DNA from: Thalassia testudinum
Taxonomy: Eukaryota; Streptophyta; Magnoliopsida; Alismatales; Hydrocharitaceae
DNA length: 64,000 nt
Direction of reading: 5' to 3'
NCBI GenBank assembly: GCA_037157565.1
Contig: JAZHRO010000026.1
Location: 33,408,501 to 33,472,500, forward strand
Shown one piece after another: positions 44,095 to 56,182 of the stretch. Position numbers and translations under genes: made by a program. The stretch's first letter is position 1; each line of letters opens with the position of its first letter. The notes under the pieces are model-generated. The model was given only the letters and a program-made list of their open reading frames with translations, searched no databases and had not been told where the DNA came from.

Positions 44095-45353
44095 TGATTG
44101 CACTGCAATCATGCAACCTAAAACACTTGAATTGAGCTAGATTCAAGCCTAACTTAAAGTCAATGCATGCATAAGCATCGTAATTCGCATACTAGTTAGT
44201 TTGAGTAGCTGCTCCCTCACCACCGCCCCATCTAGGAAGTTCACACCGCATGCTGTAGGCCATTGGATCTCCATCCAGCGGTCACGAGCGTGCCATGTCA
44301 CCCACCCAGACTAGATAAGCATAAATAGAAATAAACAAGTACATATAACAAAAGGTTCGCGTAGTGCATTTGCTCGTGCGCGCACGCGGAAGCAAGTGAT
44401 GCACGTTCGAGCCAAGCGCTACGTGAAATTGAAGCGGCGTTGGCTGTGCGGGCGGGTGCGGGCGCAATTGTGCGATTGTAAGGCCACGTGGCACGATGAG
44501 AGCGAGCCATGGGCGGAGGCGCGATCTCACATGCTTGCTTTGACGCTAAGGCAGTGGCGCTCATTACGATCGAACGGCTGACGTTGAGGTGGGTTTTGAA
44601 GGTGAGCGGTGAGCAAAGAAGATAAGTGCGCGCGTGCGGAGGAATCAAATTCGCACGATCGAAGATCGACGACACAGTGGCTGCCACGTGTCACCACTAG
44701 AGCGAATCCGAGCGTTTTAGGTGCAAATGAAGGTATTTGAGGCCAAATCAGAGCCGTTGATCTCCCGATCAACAAATCTGATCAAATAAGTGTTGTTCGA
44801 CGGTTTTAAGGCCAAAATACCCTTTTTTCCCTCCATCAAAACTATAAAAGAAGACCTAGAGCCCCCTAGTTGAAGCATCTCTCTCTCCCATCAACCCCAG
44901 ATACCTTCTACCGTCTTCTCTACAATTCTCCATCCCTTTGCAACTTCGTCCCTATGCTCTAGATCTGAGGTGCTGCCGCACTTCGCACAAGCATCCTACA
45001 AGCGGCGTCGTCTCTCTGCACTTTCTATCTTTCTCTCTCTATCTCTCTATCTCCCTCTCCTTCTATCTATCAACTCTCTCTCTCTTTAGCATAGTACTTT
45101 CTACTTTGAAAACTGTTTATGAATGCAATAAAATTCTGATATTCTGAATGCTTGATATCTACTCCTTATATATATATACATATATAAATACCTGTTAGAA
45201 CTAGTTTTCTAAAAAGCTTCTGTTAAAAGTCGAGATTGCCTCCCTGCGAATGACTCGATACTCATCGATTTTTTTATATAAATTTATTTATCGTCGTGTT
45301 TCTGCGCTATACTACAACTGAAGAATCTTTTAAAATGCGAATTACGCACCGAA
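44095..45353 (+). repeat. 3' LTR of C1
   Basis: It starts with the perfect hairpin TGATTGC-ACT-GCAATCA (44095-44111). It aligns with the split LTR of C2 to TTTTAAAATGCGAATTACGC; the end is set near 45353 by that comparison and is less certain than the start. TATAAAAG at 44844-44851, G-box GCCACGTGGC at 44483-44492, CpG-dense stretch 44340-44660, U5 motif GCCTCCCTGCGAATGAC at 45238-45254. Confidence 0.85.
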
Positions 45354-45427
45354 TAGAAGGTTGTCTTCTCTATTCTAGGGGTGCCACAGTTTGAGTTTTA
45401 CAATTGAGTAGACGGCAGACCAGTTAG

Positions 45428-46101
45428 GTGTATCTCAGAACAACAGGCTACAAGGTTGTTGAGGAATGGGTACAACGAATATCTTGCCTTGTAGCTACAT
45501 CCCCAAGAGAGAAGCCAGAGTTGGGGAAGGTACCAGTAGTGGGGGAATATGCCAACGTATTCCTAAACAACCTTCTAGGACTCCCAAGTGAGATTGAGCT
45601 TGAGAGCTCTCTCATTCTTGGGACGAATCTGATATCAATCACCCCATTCCAAATGGCACCTGAGGAGCTGAAGGAATTAAAGATACAGCTGTAGGAACTG
45701 CTTAAGAAGGGGTTCATATGACTGAACAAGGTGACCACCAAGAATAGATATCCTTTTCTGCCAATCGATGACTTGCTTGACTAGTTACATGGGGCCATGA
45801 TGTTCTCCAAGGTCAATCTGTGATTGGGCTACCACCAGCTAAAGATCAAGGAAGGCGATGTACAAAAGACTGCATTTAGAGTGCACTACGACCATTATAA
45901 GTTCTTTGTGATGTCATTCGGGTTGACGAACACTCCAGTTGCATTATGGACTTGATGAATCGGATCTTCATGTCATATCTGGATCACTTTATCATGGTGT
46001 AAATTGACAACTTCCTCATCTACTCTTGCAACAAGGCTTAGCACGAGCAGCAATTCCAATTAGTCTTAAAGACCCTGAGAAAGCATAAGCTATATGCCCA
46101 A
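45428..46101 (+). pseudogene. pol: Chromovirus (Ty3/gypsy, Tekay/Del-like) RT fragment
   Basis: Readable in one frame with stops: VVGEYANVF..LLGLPSEIE (normally FPDVFPEELPGLPP), [69 protein letters not shown] and a decayed FIDDILIYS box. About 24 residues between the KKGFI and LNKVTTKN motifs (the SPWGAPVLFVKKKDG..CIDYR part) are deleted. It is of a different clade from A and D. It abuts C1's LTR on the left and K on the right without visible ends. Confidence 0.88.
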
Positions 46102-48560
46102 GGTCCACCGGTCGGAGATCAATGGCGACGAAATGGAGGAGACCCTTAGCAAGTGAAGAATTGAGGGAGGAGAGCTGAGGGGATGGAATGAAGGGAACCA
46201 CTCAGGGGGAGGGAGCTGGTTAGTGTGCACGAGGTTCCAAGGAAGTGCTTAAGTAGGCTCGCTATTGGATTTTAGCACCGGCGTTTGAGATTAGGTTAAA
46301 TTAGGTTTAACGGTGGGATGAAGGGAAGAGATGCATGAGAAGCTCTATGTCAAAAACCCACTATAGAATGGGATCTGAGGGGCACGGTGAGTCTATACGC
46401 AAATGCACGCAAGGTTTAGTGAAGGATCGGCCGTAGGATCTTGGATGCATAGGATGAACGGTTGCTGTAGCGTGAGTTCTTCACGGCTACAATGAGCTCA
46501 CGGCTAAGACAAATGTCAGGTGTTTGTGGGCTTTTTTCTCACAAGCCTAAGTGGGTGAAATGGTAGGAACTTTGCAAAGAAACCCATAAGTGGCGAAGAT
46601 TAATGCAGCACAGTCCTTGGAGTCTACAAGAAGGCCCCTGGTGGCTTACCAAATGGTTCCTTAGACTTTTAGTGTGAATAAAATGTTAATGCATGAGGAC
46701 CTATATGTAATCTACTGAATGCAAGGTCCTATTGATGTCCAAATGCAACCAAGTTTTTATTGAAGCTAAATTGCACATTTAAGAATATGATTTCACTTTC
46801 AATTTGATCTTTTGAACCAAAATATGTGTTCAATTTGCAATTGGAGCGCCAAATTACACTTCTGAGTAGAATATCTCATTTTGTGGCCTAATTATGCATT
46901 TGTAACACAAATTGGATGTTTTAGGTCATTTTTGTTAATTCTCACACTTAACCCTTTTCTTTTGTTAATTATGTAGTGTTTAACCTAGTTTCTAGCTTAA
47001 CTTGGGCATTTTAGGTATGATGAGCCACACGTCATCATACTCCCATGCTTAGGTTTTGCTAGTCCCTTAGCAAACAACTCATTAAGTGCAAAGCAATTAA
47101 GCATCAGATAGGTAAGTATGGTGAGATATCTATTTTCCTCTTTTCCAATTATTGCATGTTTAAAGATGATCTTTAAGCTGAGATTTTTTTCTAATACCGA
47201 CTGTGTTTATGTCTAGACATTGTGAGAACCAGTTGCTTAGAAAGATAGGCTAGAACTTAAGACTGATATGACATAGACCATCTCTCGACCAACAAGGACT
47301 CTTGATATTTAAAACCTTAAGTGCGATTTTCAGGACTTAGAGGGTTTTACAAAGCTCAAAAGCTAAGTGGTTATGGTTGTGCTCAGTGAAAGGTTAGGAC
47401 TAACCAGGTGAACTTTAAAATTCAATCACGGGGTTTCATGTCTTTTTAAGTCTAGGTTGTCCTAGCTTCAGCTCATGTCTTCGGATCAACTCTCAAAATT
47501 GAGGAAGCCTCGAACACAACTCTTATTGCATTGTGGCTCAAGGAATATTTGGTGGAGACAGGGCATTTGTAATGCACCCTGAAAAATATTTTTGGTGGAA
47601 AGAATATTTACAGGACTTGGAGAATATGATTGACTTATTCAAAAGAATGTCTTTTTCTGAAAATTCTTTTTGACTTTTTCTGATTTTTTCTTTTTGCAAA
47701 TAAATGTTAGTATGTCTCTGACAACTTTATTTGGTAGAGCACACTTACTTGGTGGGTGAGTACTTTGGTGGAAAGAGCTTCTCCTAAACACAAGCCTAAA
47801 GACTAGGACAAAGAGTCTACCTACATGCACAGGTAAAAACCCTATCTTCCCTAATGAACACTAGGGTTGAATTTCTTGTTCACAAGGTCTTTCCCGACAC
47901 TGTGTAGTGTAAACCAAGGTTACTTAGACTCCTAAGCCAAAGCAAACCAGTGAATCCTGTACTAGACACTCAAGTACAAGAACGTTGTAAGTTAGGAGAG
48001 ATCCTAATCTATCTTGTCAAAGCTTGAAGTGTATTAAGCCAAAGCCTGAGAGAATCAAGCTACAGTGGCTCAAAAAGTCTAATCAGCAAAGGTTAAATGT
48101 CCATAAACACTTTCTATTTTCTTTTTCAGCTAAAAGATCATAATTAAATACTTAAGATTCTTTTCAAAACTTTTTCTCTCCTCAGAATTCAGTTTTGTGG
48201 AGTTGTCCCTCAACAATATGTATAGTAGGCCCCTTATTGTATTTTTGTAATTTTTTTTTGACATCTTATTGTATTTTTGAATTTGTAATTTTTCAAAATT
48301 TTTCAATTCTTTGGTTTTTCTGATAATACTATGCTATATACACTACTGGTGTGTCTATAATTGCATTTTAGTAAATGATTTACCATTTACACCCTTCCAT
48401 GCTTAAATGATGCAATGTCCTCATTGTATGAATAGGGTGGATGCAAATGCATGCTCTGCTTTTCACTAACTTAGACTAGGTGACAGAAGGAAGTCGGAAT
48501 AAGGAGATAAAATCTCTATGCAGACGATTTCAAGTCTGATATAGGATCAGAGTAGGAAGT
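46102..48560 (-). mobile_element. Element K: 3' end of a D-type element (LTR remnant, PPTs, interval)
   Basis: On the minus strand: a hairpin, CTTGAAATCGTCTGC and PPT1 (48391-48426), an interval of 1.3 kb with CCACCAAA motifs (plus-strand TTTGGTGG at 47548, 47591, 47764), PPT2 with hairpin (47038-47074), and an LTR start at 47037 (TGATGACGTGTGGCTCATCA). The LTR runs left only to about 46102, where chromovirus sequence begins, so it is truncated; no TATA or U5 motif is seen. To the right K is interrupted by C2 at 48561. No coding sequence of K lies in the window. Confidence 0.8.
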
Positions 48561-49745
48561 TGATTGCACAGCAATCATGCAACCAAAAACACCTGAATTA
48601 GGTTGGATTCTAGCATAACTTAGGGACAATGCATGCATAAGCATCATAATTTGCATAATGGTTAGTTTAATTAGCTGCATAGATAAAATCGTCATTTTAT
48701 GTACTAATGAGAGATGATTTTAATCGAAGATTATTCGAAGCAGTAGATGACAGATCAGACCAAATAGATCTAATCAGAACGATGATGGGAGTCCAATGCT
48801 TCCGAAATCGTCTCGATCAGAAAAATAGAACATCGTGTGCAGTCCATAAAAGAACGAAGATCATGGAGCCAAAAAGCAAAGGTTCAAGCCTTAGATGAAA
48901 GATCCAACCATACCTATGAATTCGGATGAATGATCGTAATCCAACGGCGCAAACATCAACCCGATCAGAGGTCTACATCACCAAATACAAAAAAAAGATG
49001 AACGACCATGAAGGTGCCACGTGGCACCATCACAACTGCCCCCACGTTGCCTCCCCATCTGTGAAGGTTCTTCACCATGTGTTGAGGTCCGTTGGATCTC
49101 CATCCAACGAACATGAACGTGCCACGTCGGCATCCACCTGCACTTCGTCAAAGAGGAGTGACTCTCGACCGTTGGATCTTCATCCAATAGTCGAGAGCAC
49201 ACATATTCAAAATGAAAATGCAACAAATAATAGGAATGGAACATTGGTTAGCGCCCTCTCCCCGAAGCGCTGGGCGCCCGATCAAATTGCGCCTTGCGTG
49301 AAATCATGAGGGGCACGCAAGAGGAGGAAATTAGGTTGTCAGATGTCAAGCGAAGCGCGGCGATGCAACCACATGGTGAAACAAGAGTGGATCATGACTG
49401 AATGTGGGATTTGACGCGTGTTTAACTCGCGATCCCATGCGCTTCTTCGAAACAGAAGAGATGAAAGCGCATTTAAGCCGTCCGATCGAGACGTTGAGGT
49501 GCTCAGCAAAGGCGAGCAGCGAAGCGAAGAAGTGAAGCGTGCACGCGAGGGGAGAACTGGAGCGTATGATGGCCATTCGACGACACAGAGCGTGCCACAT
49601 GTCAGCACGAGGTTAAATCCGAGCATAGAGAAGGATTTTAAAGGTGTTTTGAGGCCTAATCAGGTCCATGGATCTCCTGATCGGCAGATCTGATTGGTCT
49701 AAGGTTGTTGCACAAGATAGAGGGCCAAAATACCCTCTTTGCCCT
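48561..49745 (+). repeat. 5' LTR of C2, first part
   Basis: It begins with the perfect hairpin TGATTGC-ACA-GCAATCA (48561-48577). It aligns with C1's LTR: GCATGCATAAGCATC, the G-box palindrome GGTGCCACGTGGCACC (49013-49028), the CpG-dense stretch 49240-49560 and GGCCAAAATACCC before the F insertion. It continues at 58917. Confidence 0.9.
49013..49028. promoter_or_regulatory. G-box palindrome in LTR of C2
   Basis: Perfect 16-bp palindrome GGTGCCACGTGGCACC, centred on CACGTG. Confidence 0.75.
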
Positions 49746-52371
49746 TGATGATAACATCATCATCAGCCATATCTAGCTTTAATTAGTCATTATCAAGGAA
49801 TAAATGCTCCTACATAATCGCGAGAGGACTGTAACTCATTGCAAATCCTTTCCAAGAAAAATATAAGAAACTAGGGTTAAAACTATAATTTTACCATCAT
49901 ATCATGAATGTAGAATAACTATGGGTTTCTCTAGGGGTTAAGTAAGGGTTAAGTGATCTTAAATGTCTAATAAGTGAGTCCGTACAGACATAAAAGGGTT
50001 TTCACGTATTTTGAGAATTAAATGACTTCCGAAACCCTAAAAACAGACCTGCTTAATCTACTGATATTCTGGTGAGGATAAAATTTACCTAAATCCTCTA
50101 AAATTTATATAAAAATATTCTTTAGGGTTTGTTACCTTCAATTTAACCATCAGAACCTGTCTTGACCCAAAACAGAGCCACAGATAGACTCTTGCCCTCA
50201 TTTGGGTTTTTGCATAAATTACCTAGTCAAACTAAATCAAATCCAAAATCTAACTTTACCATTGTATTCCTTATGTCCAAATTAGGTTTGTACCAAAATT
50301 TGGGCCTAATCTGAGATTGTCTTGACCTAGTTTGCAATTTGGTCCTGTCTGATTCTTTTATCTCACACTCATCCCCTAACTTTTGAATTTCTTACAAATA
50401 GCCCCCCAACTTTGTCTTATTATTCACAAATAGGTGCCTACCACCGTCAAATTCTTCTTCTTCACAAATAGGGAAACTCGTCAAGTAATTGCCTTCCAAA
50501 TGAGCCCATCCAAGGATCCTAAATCTCTCTAGAATCCTCATGTGAACGATTTGATTGAATAAGTATCCTACGCCGGCGAGGAGCTAAGTTTCCAAGCTTG
50601 GAACTCCATCTAGAGCCCTATAAAAGGACCTCCGTGGCCTTGCGCATCTTCTCAGCTAGGCCCAAAAACCCTCTTCAAACTCCTTCCCCGACCATCTCCA
50701 CCGTAGCTCCGGTGAGCCTCCTCCTGTCATCCTACGGCCTCCTAACGGCCAAATTAGGAGCATCTCCTTCCTCCTCGACTTCCTCCGCCTCTCGACGATC
50801 ACATCAGAGGTGCTCTAGCCCCTTCTTCCTCACCGTCTCCCTCGTCGAAGAATCCTTCATGCACGGTGCCGGCCAACCACAGTCGACGCCACCCTACCTC
50901 CTTCATCCATAATTCTAGGTCCTAAAGCTCCCTTCTTCTCTCTCCTTTCTTTTCCTCCCCTTAACTTTTCAATTTGACCCATGACCACCTGTCTCCCTCA
51001 CCATCTTCTCCACAATCAACCAAGCTCCAGCAAGCCCGCTCCACCACCACAGACCACCAAGCACGTCCACTCCACCTCCAAAAGCTCCGCCATCACCTCG
51101 CGACCAAAAGCCCTAACATTTTTAGGGCTATTGGCCACCCAAGACCTCTGCCGACCAAACCATCCTCTAACCTTCATATCTGACTCCGTCCTGTCACCAC
51201 TCACACACCCACGCCATGAAAACTCCACAACCATCTTTGCCATCACTTGGCGAATCTCCTGAGACGTTTTAGCGTGGCCGAGAGGTCATATTTTGCTTTT
51301 TTCAGGTCTCGCTGTTCTCTATCGCCGCCACTACCATCTCCAACCACGTTCAGCCTCCTACGGCACCAATAACACCTGATTCAGTTCCCAGGCTGCGCGG
51401 AGTAGCTCCAGGAAGGTCTACAGGCAGTCAATTGAAGGAATCACCACCTGCTACTGCTTCAATCGAATGAGGCCTTCACCCGTAGGTGCATGAGAGAAGG
51501 TGTGGAGAGGCGCACAACATCACATAAATATTTTTTCTGCACTGAGCTTATCGCCTCAAGTAACACAGGGCGTGAGGTCCCCCACGCACCCCTCACGCCT
51601 CACCCGCGACACTACTCTACACGATCTTGCCTTCGAACCCGACTTGCCTAACCCGCCTTCACTCCTCAGCTACGATCATGCCTGCAGCCCTGGACCTGGG
51701 TACGCATTGGACCCGAATACCCGATCCAATTACCTAAAAAAGGAGAGGAGGAAGAGTGAAAGAAAGCGAGAGTAGGGAAAAAGGGGGTTTTGCTCTCTTA
51801 AGAGTTGGCTGACACTTAGCCACTGAAGGGTTTGTAGCCCTTGTGCGTAAAGAGGATAAGAGAGAAGAAAAGTTGTGCTATGAAGGAAGGTAGAAGCCAA
51901 AGAAGAAGAAAGCTAAGGCCTGAAGAGGACAGTAGAAAGAAGAAGAGAAGAACATAGAAAGAAGAGGAGGTTGAAGAAGAAGCACAGTGCCCTCTTGGCA
52001 CTGTAGCAAGGCTGACTTAAGTCATCTGATTGAGTACCCTATTCATTTATTTAGATGATTAAGTAATTATTATATGTGAATCTAAGCTAATAATTGGTGA
52101 TTCAAATCACCATTATTTTTGTCTTAGATGACTTTTTGCCTCAAATAGATTCTTGATATACTCATGTACTACATTGATTATTAGTTTTGAGTTATTGTTA
52201 TCATTAATTGTGCTCATTTACATTATTTATTGAGATTAGCGATTGAATTACCACTTGCTCCCAGCGAACAACCTCAGACTTCAACTTCGAGTTGTAAATT
52301 TTATTTGTTTTCAAGTGATTTCGACCTATACTACGACCTAGCTTTTATAACCTTGATTTCACTCGTTAACA
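49746..52371 (+). repeat. 5' LTR of F (2626 bp)
   Basis: It starts TGATGAT-AAC-ATCATCA (perfect 7-bp hairpin) and ends CTCGTTAACA. TATAAAAG at 50619-50626, U5 motif GCTCCCAGCGAACAACCT at 52257, CTATACTA at 52326. Compared with the 3' LTR it lacks about 75 bp near 50455 and about 30 bp near 51495. Confidence 0.95.
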
Positions 52372-52374
52372 TTT

Positions 52375-52392
52375 TGGCTGCGTTGTCGGGGA
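52375..52392 (+). promoter_or_regulatory. Primer-binding site of F
   Basis: TGGCTGCGTTGTCGGGGA, three mismatches to the tRNA-Asp complement. Confidence 0.85.
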
Positions 52393-53090
52393 GCAACACG
52401 CAATTCACCGCTATTCTCCTGCTATATTTTTATATATGAGCACTAGCTTGCCTTGTTTGCCTTACTGTGATTTTGTGAGGTACTTCACAAGGAGATCTTC
52501 CACGCAAAACTGCCACTCCAGGATAGGTAACTTCTCTATTCTTCCCTAATCAACCTCTTAATCTTGGGAAGACAAAAAAGGAAACAATCATTTAGGAATC
52601 ACCTGCCTTATTTTTATAGTAATCATCATTTAAAAAGGCAAGTTTCCTGATTTGCAAAATTTTTTTTTCCCAAATCTGATTGAAGCTTGAAGACGATTTT
52701 ATTAGACATTCCCTACCGTATTTGCCTACACCTATTAGGGACTACGCATAATTTCTAAATCACTTTGGGCTATCTTTCTTGCTTGAAGCCCAAGGTGAAC
52801 AAGTTAAGATCAAATTGGATGCAGAATAGAGCCAATTAAGGTTTCAATTTTAGGGTTTTTGGAGTGCTAGTTCACATTTGCCTGCATAAAAGGAAACAAA
52901 TCCATCCACATTTTTGTGCTACCCAAGCCCTTGGTTGAAAAGATCTAATCAACAAACACCCTAAAAATCAGGCTCTAATCTCACTTGAACTCTAAAACCC
53001 TTGGACCTAATAACTTGAGAGTCAAATTAGGGTGATTTTTAGGTCTTAACCTAGATCTCATTCTACCATCTTTAGGACAGGTCAGGTGAA
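52393..53090 (+). other. Leader of F, shortened
   Basis: About 0.7 kb against 1.07 kb in G. The GC-rich block seen in G and C2 is not visible. The last stop before the ORF is TGA at about 53088. The comparison suggests that a deletion took the end of the leader and the first 150 or so codons of the ORF. Confidence 0.6.
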
Positions 53091-54571
53091 GTTGGACACC
53101 TAGTCCAATTGCAGATGCTCATGAATTTGAGCCAGCCTTAGAGATTCGAGAACCTAGTTCGCCTAGCTTTGAATTCCCAGACACCTATAATGTCGAACTT
53201 AAAACAAAACTCCTCGAGAATGTAAACCCCGAGCCTTATCCTATTAAGGTAATTCTCGAGGATGATTCTGACATCCCAATAGAGCCCAGCCTAGATTCTA
53301 GTAATCCAACCCACACCCATAACCTAGAATCTGGATCCGAGCATATTTGGGATAATTACGAGGCCCCATGTGATAAGAATCAGATTTTTGATCTGAAAAA
53401 CAATTCAGGGCCTATGTTTGATGACTACACTTCTCTAGACTCCTACGAGATACAAATCGAGTTGTCAGAAATCATGCCAATTTATGACACAGAGACCGAG
53501 GAGCTAGAAGAATTGGGATTCGACTGGGTCTACCCTAGGAACCCAGGACCTGAGCTCATTCCTAATAGGGACACCTCTTTGAGTTCGAACTCTGAGTTTA
53601 GGTTAGATCAAAGTCAGGTTGCTGCTTCTCCACATCTCGACTCATTCTGCGGTGGAACTATCAATCTAGAATCAGGTTCAGAAGCTTCTCATAAATTTTC
53701 CGACGATTTTGAATCTTACTCTGATTTCGAAGAATCTTTGTTTCCTAACGAATACAAGCCAATTTACGACCTCAGCATCCACGACCCATTCTTCGACTCT
53801 GACTCTGAGGTCCCTGATCCCGAGATCATCAATTCAAAATCAGGTTCCACAGAGATGGAATCATTCCTTTTTGATCCTCAGGAATCAAAAACAGTAATTG
53901 CCGAGAGTATCTACAATCCAAAGTTTGAATCTTTCCTTAACTCAAATTTCCATAACCCTCTAAACACTCTTAAGGCATTTACATTTGATGTTGATGGACA
54001 TTATGAGGACTCTCTAGATGAACCCACCTTTGAATCCTCTCTAGAGGGGCCCTCACATACAATTATTCTTGAAGCCACCTCTTCTACACATGCAGAACCT
54101 TCCCAAACCCATTTTCATTCTCAACCCGCAACCAGACTCAATTTCTACTTTGATTCTCCTCTCAATGAGCCGGTTGCACATGATTCTCCTCCACATTTTT
54201 ATCAGGTTTCGGACATCGATCAGACTACAAATCACTCTCCATCCTTCTCTGATCACTTTCGTAGGGTTCCTACATCCTCCATTGATTCTTTTTCATTTGA
54301 GGATCCCTACTCTGATCAAGCTGATTCGACTCAGCCAAACCCTAGCTATACACTTCCACATCCTTTTGAGATCCATAGCATCTTGTGGATACTGTATCTC
54401 TTGATCCACATTCATCAACCCACCAAATTGATTAGGTTTGGGCTGCATCAACAGCCTACTGATCTGAACAAGCACCTGGTTGGACCAACCAGGCTATTGA
54501 TCAAGGTGCTTGTTCTACAAAACTCATCTGATTTGACAATTCCTTCTCCATACCATTTTCTGCTCTGCTGA
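53091..54571 (+). pseudogene. N-terminally truncated homologue of G's unknown acidic protein
   Basis: Open for about 493 codons, the first ATG being at 53414 (385 codons). Collinear with G's ORF from about its residue 150: shared NYEAP..KNQIF (about 53350), MPIYDTETEELEELGFDWVY (53474-53533), ESFLFDPQESKT (about 53860) and the tail FGLHQQPTDLNKHLVGPTR (about 54436-54492). The first 150 residues of G, the helical part, are missing and no good start replaces them. No stops have accumulated in the remainder, so the loss may be recent, or translation may start at 53414. Confidence 0.75.
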
Positions 54572-54589
54572 AGGCATTAAATTTAGCGC

Positions 54590-54846
54590 TTAACTGAAGG
54601 CAACCAGTCATTCCAAAAACCCAAGACCCTTCTAGTTATCCTTCTGTGCTTCACATCTATTGCGCTCTAAGTTCAGTTTTATAACAGTCGACTCCACCTC
54701 TGGTACTCATACCAGGGCTTGCAATTGTCCGCAACAGTCATTCCCGACCCATCACCCACCCGATTATCCTGTTCTAATTCCTGAACCCTAACTGTTTCAT
54801 ACCCTCCGTTTACAATGAGGACATTGCAAAACTTAGGCATGGGGGG
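54590..54846 (+). promoter_or_regulatory. Post-ORF block, hairpin and PPT1 module of F
   Basis: GAAGGCAACCAGT (54596), hairpin CTCTGGTA-CTCA-TACCAGGG (54698-54717, G-T pair), GTCCGCAACAGTC, hairpin CAATG-AGGA-CATTG (54813-54826) and the purine tract TTAGGCATGGGGGG (54833-54846). Confidence 0.85.
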
Positions 54847-56182
54847 TGTTAAAGTGCAAACATACAAAAATTCATAGTTCTAAAGGGTTCTCACAAAAAA
54901 ATACATATTCCAAAAATCAAAAAAATTGAAAAAGAACAAAAAAATGGAGAAGGGAGGAAATTTTTGAATGAATTGAATGCATATCATTCTTGAGGAGGAA
55001 TAGGGGAGGTAACTTTGAAATATCAAAAAGGAGCAATAATTTGAAACAAAAAGAGTTAGTCATTAGTAAAAGATTAAGAAATCTACTTAGTTCTCGACCA
55101 AATCAAAAAAAGAAAGAAATAAAAGTCAAAAAGTGCTAAGAGACAAAAAAGATTAGTATGAATGCTGATCTTAGGCCTCTTGGGTTGTGTTTTAGGCTTA
55201 AAAATTCAAGTATTCGTTAAGATATAGATAGTGAAGAGGTTGAGGAAAATGTGAAGCTTAAGTATTAGGTCTAAGGCTTAAGGATTATTCGGCCTCGTTA
55301 ATTGACCTCTGGATTGCGGGACTCGATAACCTAAGCACCCTAATCCACACACAGTCTGGTTCAGTGCGCTTAATTATCAAAATCACACAAAAGCGTTAAT
55401 TCTATTCTGAAAATGCTACCTAGATTAGGAGCGGCTTATCAACACAAGTTGATTTGGAAGAGTTCTCGACGCAGAGAGGTAGGAAATTCACCTCGAAGAT
55501 GCGCAATAACATACTGTCTCCTCAATGCTTGTCTCCTAAGATATCTAAATATCCTACCAGGGGCATGTAAGCACCTTGTGCCGATTTAGGTGCCATGGGT
55601 AGGATTATCCCGAAATGTCGATTACCAAGGCCTGAATTTAGCTACAGAACACCATGGACGGCACTATCTCGAAGTGTCGAAAGCCAGGGTTCTGGGAGTT
55701 GCCATGGGTGGTGCTATCCCGAAGCATCAATTGCTAGAGACCCTACGAAGAATGATGGTGGGAGCTAAGAATCTGATACAGATCATGTTGTAAAGCCAAA
55801 CTGAAGCTAAAAATAAAGAAAAGAAAATAGAGAGAAAACTCTCCAAAAATATAAAAAAATCTTTTGTCTCTCTCTTACAAAAACATACTGCAAACTGAAT
55901 TGAGACTAAAAATGTTTTAAGCATGGGTGCTTTAACCGCGGAGTTCAACGAACCTTAGGTTAGTTCCTATGGGCCTTAGAAACCTTCGCGGTGGACTGAG
56001 ACTAAAGCTGGTCAGGTCCAGATCTTGGTTGGTACTTGAATACCTCTAGGCCTATTATTTGCATTCTAACCTAATCTAACAAAAAAAAAAGCACACATCA
56101 AAGATCTGAACATATGGTCTAGAATTTGAGTTAATTCCAAAAAAATTTACGAAGGGACTAGAAAAAGTTAGGAATGGGGGTA
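54847..56182 (+). other. PPT1-PPT2 interval and PPT2 of F
   Basis: Non-coding, parallel to A 11764-13125. It contains the decayed palindrome (55537-55556), the three CCATGG repeats (55591-55740) and A-rich tracts. PPT2 TTAGGAATGGGGGTA is at 56168-56182; its hairpin (near 56145-56162) has decayed. Confidence 0.8.

Noticed and set aside
46016..46201. Small minus-strand ORF at the chromovirus/K boundary
   Set aside because: It spans a junction of two unrelated repeats and has no counterpart in other copies.
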